NCBI GenBank assembly: GCA_017464985.1
Contig: JAFTXL010000143.1
Coordinates: forward strand, 1-12,008
Reading direction: 5' to 3'
Source: Clostridia bacterium
GTDB taxonomy: Bacteria; Bacillota_A; Clostridia; UBA1212
DNA length: 12,008 nt
The notes below the pieces were generated by a model. The model worked only from the letters and a program-made list of their open reading frames with translations, was not told where the DNA came from and made no database searches. Shown one piece after another: positions 6,127 through 12,008 of this stretch (its first letter is position 1; every line of letters starts with the position of its first letter). The translations under genes and the position numbers were made by a program.

Positions 6127-7272
6127 ATGCGTACATCAATGGTACAGTTATTTATACTTCTTTTTGCTGTGACAGTACTGGCGTTTGTCAGTAACAGACA
6201 AAGAAGGCCTGTTGAAGCGATGTCTCCGAGCTGCGCAAAAGGCAGTATAACAAAGAGAACGCCGTTAAATTTTGATGTAATATGTTTTATTATAATTGTG
6301 GTATTGTCATTATATTGCGGCTTAAGAACAAGCTACAATGACACAAGCACATATATCAGAAATTTTAAGGACTTAAGTCTTGATTTTACTGACATAGATT
6401 GGAGTATTTCTCAAAATTTTGGTTTCCGTCTGTATCAGATGTTTATAAAAAAGTTTATTTCCGATAACCCTCAGTGGCTTTTGATTATCACTTCAACAGT
6501 GGTAGTTTCAATACAGACTTGTTTTTATAAAAGATATTCAGTGAATTTTTGCTGCGCGATGTTTTTATATATTACCTCCGGCGTTTATATTTTTGCGTTC
6601 GGCGCATTGAAACAGACGCTTGCTACAGCGATTATTATGTGGAGCTTCAGATTTGTGGAAGAACGAAAGTGGGGAAAATTTTATCTTGTAATGGCTATTG
6701 CGTTGACTATACACGCATATGTATTTGTTCTTGCTGTGATTCCATTTTTTGTAAATTCAGTATGGGATAAAAAGACATATATGGTGCTTATCGGAGCAGT
6801 TCTGATTGGAATGTTTTTCGGCAGTTTTATTGAAGTTTTGGCTTCCTTCTTAGGAGAAATTGATGAATATTATACAGCGGATGTTCTTGAGGGAGAAGGC
6901 GTAAATATTTTCCGTGTTCTGGTATTTGCGGTGCCGGTAATTTTTTCCTGGATATGCAGGAAACAGATAAATGAAGAGAAAAATATGGTTTTAACTCTTT
7001 GCACAAATCTGACTATCCTGAGTTTTGTGGCTATGTTTATATCACTTTTCGGAAATCCTATTCTGTTCGGACGAATCGGGAACTACTTCCAGCCTTTCTT
7101 TATTGTAACAATGTGTTACTGTCTGTTTAAAGGTGTCAGCCCAAAAAAACGTACTGTTATTCTTATATGTATGGCTGTCGGATACATTGCGTTCTTTTAT
7201 ATGATATTTGATGTTTATGCGGGCATAGACAACTTCTTTGGTCACACGTCATTTTTCTCTCTGTTTGAGTAA
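6127..7272 (+). CDS. epsG: EpsG-family membrane protein, putative polysaccharide polymerase
   Basis: This 381-residue multi-pass membrane protein has about ten hydrophobic segments (for example residues 5-22 and 50-66, then six or more after residue 115). It carries the EpsG-family signature GLR (65-67) followed by NDTSTY (71-76), then FGFRLYQMFIKKF, a segment with GALKQTLATAI, and a membrane His in ALTIHAY. EpsG-family proteins take the place of Wzy in Gram-positive exopolysaccharide operons and are thought to polymerise flipped repeat units outside the membrane; that role is inferred here. The start is again a TTG-ATG pair (6124/6127), with AAAGG (6110-6114) 9 and 12 nt upstream; ATG was preferred. 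It is first in the second unit. Its stop overlaps the AAGGAGG ribosome binding site of the next gene, so the two are coupled. Confidence 0.85.
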   Translation: MRTSMVQLFILLFAVTVLAFVSNRQRRPVEAMSPSCAKGSITKRTPLNFDVICFIIIVVLSLYCGLRTSYNDTSTYIRNFKDLSLDFTDIDWSISQNFGFRLYQMFIKKFISDNPQWLLIITSTVVVSIQTCFYKRYSVNFCCAMFLYITSGVYIFAFGALKQTLATAIIMWSFRFVEERKWGKFYLVMAIALTIHAYVFVLAVIPFFVNSVWDKKTYMVLIGAVLIGMFFGSFIEVLASFLGEIDEYYTADVLEGEGVNIFRVLVFAVPVIFSWICRKQINEEKNMVLTLCTNLTILSFVAMFISLFGNPILFGRIGNYFQPFFIVTMCYCLFKGVSPKKRTVILICMAVGYIAFFYMIFDVYAGIDNFFGHTSFFSLFE

Positions 7273-7283
7273 GGAGGTTTTTA

Positions 7284-8420
7284 ATGAAGCGGATTTTACA
7301 CATAGTAGGAAGCATGAATATGGGAGGAACAGAGACGTTTCTCATGAATGTATACCGTAATATTGACCGCTCAAAGGTACAGTTTGATTTTGTTGCTTAT
7401 GGCAGAGATGGGAAAAAGGATTACTACGAAGATGAGATTGGAGGTTTAGGAGGAAAATACTATAAGCTGCCATCTACAGGCAGTATGGGATTTTCAGGGA
7501 TTATCAAAGAACTTCGTAAAATTCTGCGTGGGAATGAATATGCTGCTGTACATTCGCACACCATGTATAACAGCGGCTTTGCAATGATAGCGGCGAAAAA
7601 AGAAAATGTGAAAATAAGAATCGTGCATTCGCATACTACAAAAGATGATGCGGCAGCCGCGTCTTTCAAAACAAAAATTTATAACGGTGTTATGAAGTAT
7701 TTTATAAACAGTTACTCGACTATGTGCTGTGCATGCAGTATGGCGGCAGCTGAGAGGCTTTTCAATAAAAAAGCTATATTAAAGAAATACAAATTTATGG
7801 CGAATGCCGTTGATTTTACGGGATACCTTGATGCAGATACCGACTTCGGAAAAGTAAGAGCAGAACTTGGAATAGATGAAGCTTCTGTTGTAATAGGCCA
7901 TGTAGGACGTTTCGGAATATCTAAAAATCAGCTTTTTGCGCTTGATGCTTTTAGAAAATACACAGAAAAATATAACTCCTATGCATATCTTTTATTTGTA
8001 GGCGGCGGAGATGAAAATGTACGTCAGTCTGTTATGAAGAAAGCAGACGAATACGGACTCAGTGAAAAGGTTATTTTTGCCGGAATCCGCAAAGATATCC
8101 CCGATATCATGAATTGTATGGATGTATTTATATTGCCGTCGGTTTATGAGGGGCTCGGAATTGTGCTTTTAGAGGCGCAGGTTTCCGGTCTCAACTGTGT
8201 CGTATCTGAAAATATTCAGCCTGAAGCAGATCTTGGAATGAACCTTTTGCATTGGGTTGATTTGTCACGCGGTGCGGAAAAGTGGGCAGATGAATTAAAT
8301 AAGTATATTGGTAAAAAAATAACAGATACTCAGTATATAAAAGAGCACATAGAAAAGAGCCCATTCAGACTTGAGCAGGTTGTAGAAGATTTTTACGGTT
8401 TGTACAGAATTGGATCTTAA
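7284..8420 (+). CDS. GT4 glycosyltransferase, EpsF-like
   Basis: This 378-residue GT-B enzyme of the EpsF-like GT4 group probably extends the repeat unit at the cytoplasmic membrane face. It has the N-terminal Gly-rich MKRILHIVGSMNMGGTETF, HSHT (90-93) and VHSHT (114-118) in the acceptor half, GHVGRF (205-210) and KNQ at the donor-domain start, VGGGDE (239-244), and the E-x7-E pair E289/E297 in YEGLGIVLLEAQVSGL. Length is typical. The start is certain: ATG at 7284 follows a perfect AAGGAGG (7271-7277) at 6 nt. A gap of 22 nt separates it from the next GT4, whose N-terminus shares the GMNIGG-type opening, so the two may be distant paralogues. Sugar specificity is unknown. Confidence 0.93.
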   Translation: MKRILHIVGSMNMGGTETFLMNVYRNIDRSKVQFDFVAYGRDGKKDYYEDEIGGLGGKYYKLPSTGSMGFSGIIKELRKILRGNEYAAVHSHTMYNSGFAMIAAKKENVKIRIVHSHTTKDDAAAASFKTKIYNGVMKYFINSYSTMCCACSMAAAERLFNKKAILKKYKFMANAVDFTGYLDADTDFGKVRAELGIDEASVVIGHVGRFGISKNQLFALDAFRKYTEKYNSYAYLLFVGGGDENVRQSVMKKADEYGLSEKVIFAGIRKDIPDIMNCMDVFILPSVYEGLGIVLLEAQVSGLNCVVSENIQPEADLGMNLLHWVDLSRGAEKWADELNKYIGKKITDTQYIKEHIEKSPFRLEQVVEDFYGLYRIGS

Positions 8421-8442
8421 TGTGATCGGGAGAGTTGTAATA

Positions 8443-9660
8443 GTGAAACATATTTTGTTTGTTATGAGTGGTATGAATATAGGCGGCGCCGAAAGGTGTC
8501 TTCTTGGGTTGCTTGGAAGTATTGACTACAGTAAATATGCTGTTGATTTATTCCTTTTAAGGCACTGCGGAGCGCTTATGCCGTATATAGACAAGCGTGT
8601 CAATGTACTTCCCGAAAATCCGAAATATTCTGTCTATGCGTGTTCACTTGCTGATGTTATAAAAAACGGAAACTTCGGCGCTGCATACGGCAGGATAAAA
8701 GCCAAAATTATGGCAGGCAGATATGTCCGTAAACACAATATTACGGGATTAAACGGTATAGAACTTGAATACAGTCATAAGTATACAGTTAAATATTTGC
8801 CGAAGATAAATCCGGGCACAGAATATGATTTGGCTGTAAGCTTCATTACACCTCATTACATAGTAGCAAATAATGTTAATGCGAAGGTAAAAGCTGCGTG
8901 GATTCATACCGATTACTCTTATATAGATGTAGATGCGTCATCGGAGCTTAAAATGTGGGACGCATATGATAATATAATTTCAATATCGGACAGCGTTACA
9001 GAGTCATTTTTAAAAGTGTTTCCGTCGCTGAAAAAGAAAATCTGTCTGATTGAACATGTTATTCCCGAAAAATTGCTTTGGCTTCAAGCGAAAGAGGGCA
9101 GGGCGGAGGCAGAAAGAGAAATGCCGGAAAAGGACGGAGAATGGCGGCTCTTATCTATAGGCAGATTTTGTCCTGCTAAAAATTTTGACAACATACCGCA
9201 GATGTGTAGTATTGTACGGTCGCTCGGAGTCAATATAAAATGGTATATAATAGGCTTCGGTCCTGATGAAAAACTGATAAATTCAAAAATTCAGGAATAC
9301 GGAATGCAGGATTATGTAATTATGCTGGGCAAAAAAAGCAATCCGTATCCGTATATCGCCGCGTGCGATTTCTATTTGCAGCCGTCAAGATTTGAAGGTA
9401 AGGCTGTGACTGTTTGCGAAGCTCTTGTTATGAAAAAACTAGTTGTGATTGCAGAATATGCTACGGCGAAAAGTCAGATAAAAAACGGAACAGATGGTGT
9501 GATACTGCCGGTTGAAACGGAGTTGTTTGCAAAGAGGTTAGCTGAATTTATTGAAAATAAAGAACTCCAAAATCAGATTCGTGAGAATGTTGAAAGTACT
9601 GATTATTCATGTAGTGAGGAATCCCTCAAATTATATTCTTTGGGAAAGGAGTGTGTCTGA
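8443..9660 (+). CDS. GT4 glycosyltransferase
   Basis: This 405-residue GT-B glycosyltransferase is another repeat-unit builder. It opens with KHILFVMSGMNIGGAERCL, the Gly-rich loop typical of GT4. AAWIHTDYS (151-159) sits in the acceptor half. The donor half has LLSIGRFCPAKNFD (237-249, with R241 and K246 in the usual phosphate-contact positions), IIGFGPDE (269-276) and the E-x7-E pair E318/E326 in RFEGKAVTVCEALV. The start is GTG at 8443 with GGGAGAG (8428-8434) 8 nt upstream. The frame is open back to a TTG at 8410, but that would overlap the previous gene and add 11 residues before the conserved beta strand. The next gene starts 5 nt after its stop. Specificity is unknown. Confidence 0.92.
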   Translation: MKHILFVMSGMNIGGAERCLLGLLGSIDYSKYAVDLFLLRHCGALMPYIDKRVNVLPENPKYSVYACSLADVIKNGNFGAAYGRIKAKIMAGRYVRKHNITGLNGIELEYSHKYTVKYLPKINPGTEYDLAVSFITPHYIVANNVNAKVKAAWIHTDYSYIDVDASSELKMWDAYDNIISISDSVTESFLKVFPSLKKKICLIEHVIPEKLLWLQAKEGRAEAEREMPEKDGEWRLLSIGRFCPAKNFDNIPQMCSIVRSLGVNIKWYIIGFGPDEKLINSKIQEYGMQDYVIMLGKKSNPYPYIAACDFYLQPSRFEGKAVTVCEALVMKKLVVIAEYATAKSQIKNGTDGVILPVETELFAKRLAEFIENKELQNQIRENVESTDYSCSEESLKLYSLGKECV

Positions 9661-9665
9661 CAGCC

Positions 9666-10670
9666 ATGGCTAAATACAGCATAATAATGCCCGTATACAA
9701 TAAAGAACGGTTTGTAGAAAAAGCAATAAAATCAGTACAGAATCAGGATATCTCAGATTGGGAAATTGTTGCGGTTGATGATGAATCAAAGGATTCAAGT
9801 CTTGATATACTTAACCGCATTGCGTCAGAGGATAACCGTGTACGTGTATTCAGTATAAAAAATAAAGGTGTGTCAAACGCCAGAAATTTTGCTCTTGATC
9901 GTGTTGAAGGTGAGTATATTACGTTTTTGGATGCTGACGATACATTCAATGCCGGACTTTTTGCTGAATATGATTCTATTATAAATCAATATAATCCGGA
10001 TATTATTTTTACGGATTTTGATGCAGTTGATGAAGATGGAAATGTACTTAATACTGTGACATCAGGATTGAGCACAGGTTTTTATGAAGCAGGGCAAGTG
10101 TTTCCTATACTTGCTGAAAAACAAAGGGAAAACGGATTTTTCGGGTTCATTTCCAACAAAATTGTGCATAGAAGCATAATTACAGATAATAAAATAATTT
10201 TCGATGTTTCTATCAAATGTGCAGAGGATTTGGATTTCTATATAAAAGTCTATAGATATATTTCTAATGCTTACTTTAGCTGTTTTAAATCTTTCAACTA
10301 TGTTTCGCATTCAGAAAATGCGTATAAAACTATGGTTTTTGATTATTATTCCCAAATGCAAATTCATATCAGATTTAAAAATTTAATTTGCGATAGCGGA
10401 GTGTTGCATGAAAAAGGTGACATTTTGGATCAATGGATAACAAAGGAAATTTGCTGCTATATAATAGAGCAACTTCCGGATATCCGTTTGGCTTTTTATG
10501 AAAAACAGAAAAAGTTATATGAGAATAAAGCTGCTATGGATGCTATGACAACGCACGGACTTCCGATGTTTAAGAAAATAATTATTTTGCTTGCAAAAGC
10601 TAAAATGAGCACTGCTCAATATATGCTGCTTCGCGCAAAAAGTTTGATAAGGAGATTGGTTCGAAGATGA
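9666..10670 (+). CDS. GT2 glycosyltransferase
   Basis: This 334-residue GT-A-fold inverting glycosyltransferase uses a nucleotide sugar and a divalent metal. It has SIIMPVYNKERF (5-16), IVAVDDESKDSS (34-45, Asp38-Asp39 at the nucleotide site), KGVSNARNFALD (67-78), the DxD metal motif FLDADD (87-92) and a candidate catalytic-base pair E187-D188 in CAEDLDFY. The C-terminal part (about 230-334) has no recognisable motif. The start is not firm: ATG at 9666 gives the natural MAKYSIIMPVYN opening, but AAAGGAG (9645-9651) is 14 nt away; a GTG at 9651 in the same frame overlaps that site. ATG was chosen. It overlaps the next gene by 4 nt (ATGA), so the pair is translationally coupled. Confidence 0.92.
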   Translation: MAKYSIIMPVYNKERFVEKAIKSVQNQDISDWEIVAVDDESKDSSLDILNRIASEDNRVRVFSIKNKGVSNARNFALDRVEGEYITFLDADDTFNAGLFAEYDSIINQYNPDIIFTDFDAVDEDGNVLNTVTSGLSTGFYEAGQVFPILAEKQRENGFFGFISNKIVHRSIITDNKIIFDVSIKCAEDLDFYIKVYRYISNAYFSCFKSFNYVSHSENAYKTMVFDYYSQMQIHIRFKNLICDSGVLHEKGDILDQWITKEICCYIIEQLPDIRLAFYEKQKKLYENKAAMDAMTTHGLPMFKKIIILLAKAKMSTAQYMLLRAKSLIRRLVRR

Positions 10671-11629
10671 ATAATCCTCTTGTAAGTATTATAGTTCCGG
10701 TATATAAAGTGGAAAAGTATATAAAAAGATGTCTTGACAGTATAATCGGTCAGTCGTACCGAAATATTGAAATAATACTTATTGATGACTGTTCGCCTGA
10801 CAAATGTCCCGAAATATGCGATGAATATTCGGCAAAAGACAAAAGAATAAAAGTAATTCATAAAGAAAACGGCGGTGTCAGCAGTGCCAGGAATGCGGGC
10901 ATGGAAGATGCAAAAGGCGAATTTATTATGTTTGTGGATTCTGATGACTATGTCTCCGGTGATTTCTGTGAAAAGGCTGTTTCGGCAGCTTTACGCAGTG
11001 ATGCCGATGTTGTCGTATTTGATTATAAAAGAGTCGATGAAAACGGCATCGAGGTAAAGAAAATAAACCGTCCGTGTCCTGTTCGGATACCGAGTGATGA
11101 AACCGTGTGGACAGCAAGTGAATTTTGTAAAAGGGTTGTTTCTGCTGACAGCGAGGTATGCGGATATCTTTGGAATAAACTTATACGAAAAAGTATAATA
11201 GGTGATTTGAGATTTGACAAAGTTTTTCCTGTGTGTGAAGATTTGGTTTTTATGCAAAATATTGCGGCCAAAACGAATAAAGCAGTATGTATTCCGGATG
11301 TTTTGTACTTTTATGTAACAAACATGCAGGGCGCGACAAATTCAGGGGAATTAAGCGGTATTTATGAGCTTAATGCAAGAAATGAAGTCCTTTTCTCTGT
11401 TATACAGAATTTCAGGGAACATAAAGATATGGCAACTGCTGATTTTGCCGACAGTGCTTTTAGAATTATGCGGTCTTTGACAGGTGATGAAGGTTCTGTC
11501 AAACATGCATGTGGGATTTTAAGAAAGTGGATGACAAGAACGTTATTTTGTTCACAATTGAGGTTTAAAATCAAGATACTATATTGTATCATGGCACTGA
11601 GTCCGAAACTTTATTTTAGAAAATTTTGA
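10667..11629 (+). CDS. GT2 glycosyltransferase
   Basis: This 320-residue GT-A-fold enzyme is related to its upstream neighbour and probably adds another sugar to the repeat unit. It opens NNPLVSIIVPVYKVEKYIKR, with Asp40-Asp41 in LIDDCSPD, ENGGVSSARNAGM (67-79), the DxD motif FVDSDDY (89-95) and the pair E191-D192 in VCEDLVF as likely catalytic base. The C-terminus (about 290-320) is rich in basic and hydrophobic residues, possibly for membrane-surface contact. The start is ATG at 10667, overlapping the previous stop as ATGA, with AAGGAG (10649-10654) 12 nt upstream. Both GT2 genes keep all expected motifs, so neither looks decayed. Substrates are unknown. Confidence 0.93.
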   Translation: MNNPLVSIIVPVYKVEKYIKRCLDSIIGQSYRNIEIILIDDCSPDKCPEICDEYSAKDKRIKVIHKENGGVSSARNAGMEDAKGEFIMFVDSDDYVSGDFCEKAVSAALRSDADVVVFDYKRVDENGIEVKKINRPCPVRIPSDETVWTASEFCKRVVSADSEVCGYLWNKLIRKSIIGDLRFDKVFPVCEDLVFMQNIAAKTNKAVCIPDVLYFYVTNMQGATNSGELSGIYELNARNEVLFSVIQNFREHKDMATADFADSAFRIMRSLTGDEGSVKHACGILRKWMTRTLFCSQLRFKIKILYCIMALSPKLYFRKF

Positions 11630-11646
11630 AAGGTAGACCGAGGTTT

Positions 11647-12008
11647 ATGATTTTAATATTTGCCTATACACCGTATCAGCTGGTAAATTCGTTGAATCTT
11701 GTGAAAAGCATGGGGGAAGAATGTGTTGTAGCGTTGAGATTTTTTTGGAAAGACTCACAGGTTCTCGCAAAGAATTTCAGTGACGATGTATGTAAGGATG
11801 AATTTGTGAAAGGTGTTTATTATCTTAAACATTCTTCATTTGAGTCTCCGTCATTGTTTAAACGAATACTTTATAAAATATTATACGGAAAGAAAAGTAC
11901 AATAAAGCATTATTTTCCCCAAATGGGTTTAAATTACGAATTTGACGGAGTTATTTTGTCTAAACTTGAGACATGCGCCGGAGTTTTGTCTTCTATGTAC
12001 ACTGATGA
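11647..12008 (+). CDS. 5' part of a TPYQL-type protein, possible GT52/sialyltransferase-like (partial)
   Basis: An open frame begins at ATG 11647, 17 nt after the preceding stop, and runs off the right edge after 120 codons with no interruption. GAAAGG (11628-11633) and GAGG (11640-11643) lie upstream. The N-terminus MILIFAYTPYQLVNSLNLV matches the opening seen in GT52-type sialyltransferases and polysialyltransferase-like capsule proteins (a hydrophobic strand, then TPYQL, then a helix). Only about a third of a usual length is present, and the conserved motifs further on are outside the window, so the assignment is tentative. It belongs to the same unit as the GT2 genes and most likely transfers a sugar or modifies the polysaccharide. 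No sialic acid synthesis gene is seen here. Confidence 0.7.
   Translation, partial: MILIFAYTPYQLVNSLNLVKSMGEECVVALRFFWKDSQVLAKNFSDDVCKDEFVKGVYYLKHSSFESPSLFKRILYKILYGKKSTIKHYFPQMGLNYEFDGVILSKLETCAGVLSSMYTD

Noticed and set aside
8410..8442. Longer start (TTG 8410) for the second GT4 of the downstream unit
   Set aside because: It overlaps the preceding gene and adds residues before the conserved first strand; GTG 8443 has a good ribosome binding site.
7284..11629. Possible recent duplication of the GT4 pair or the GT2 pair
   Set aside because: Neighbours share only family motifs; their sequences are otherwise highly diverged, so recent tandem duplication is not supported.

Overview
The window is a stretch of a surface-polysaccharide (capsule or exopolysaccharide) biosynthesis locus. 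All supported genes lie on the + strand. The low G+C composition, purine-rich Shine-Dalgarno sites, occasional TTG/GTG starts and EpsG/EpsF-like proteins point to a Gram-positive Firmicute, most likely a Clostridia-type organism. The sequence alone does not identify a species.

Layout: (1) 1-1342 is the 3' end of an upstream unit: the tail of an unidentified CDS, probably a glycosyltransferase, then a complete GT4 glycosyltransferase that starts 2 nt after it. (2) 1343-1966 holds a 99-residue XRE-type DNA-binding protein with its own ribosome binding site, then a hairpin and a good extended -10 promoter. (3) 1970-5969 encodes a small phosphoglycosyl transferase that would load the first sugar-phosphate on undecaprenyl phosphate, an HpcH/HpaI-family aldolase-like protein, a PglA/CapM-like GT4 and a TviB/WbpO-like UDP-HexNAc 6-dehydrogenase. 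(4) 5970-6126 is a spacer with a terminator-like hairpin and a second extended -10 promoter. (5) 6127-12008 encodes an EpsG-family membrane protein (putative polymerase), two GT4 enzymes, two GT2 enzymes and the start of a further protein opening with a TPYQL motif, cut by the window edge.

Together the genes fit a Wzx/Wzy-type pathway. The phosphoglycosyl transferase primes the lipid carrier, the GT4 and GT2 enzymes extend the repeat unit with at least one N-acetylated uronic acid, and the EpsG-like protein polymerises it. No Wzx flippase, chain-length regulator or tyrosine kinase lies in the window, so these must be elsewhere.

Most of this is a recognisable kind of locus. The less ordinary points are the aldolase-like gene, which lacks the usual family histidine by remembered alignment, the XRE gene between transcription units, and a TCTGnTATA extended -10-like element ahead of three different genes. 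I saw no CRISPR array, insertion sequence, tRNA or rRNA, and no clear evidence of a wholly new system.
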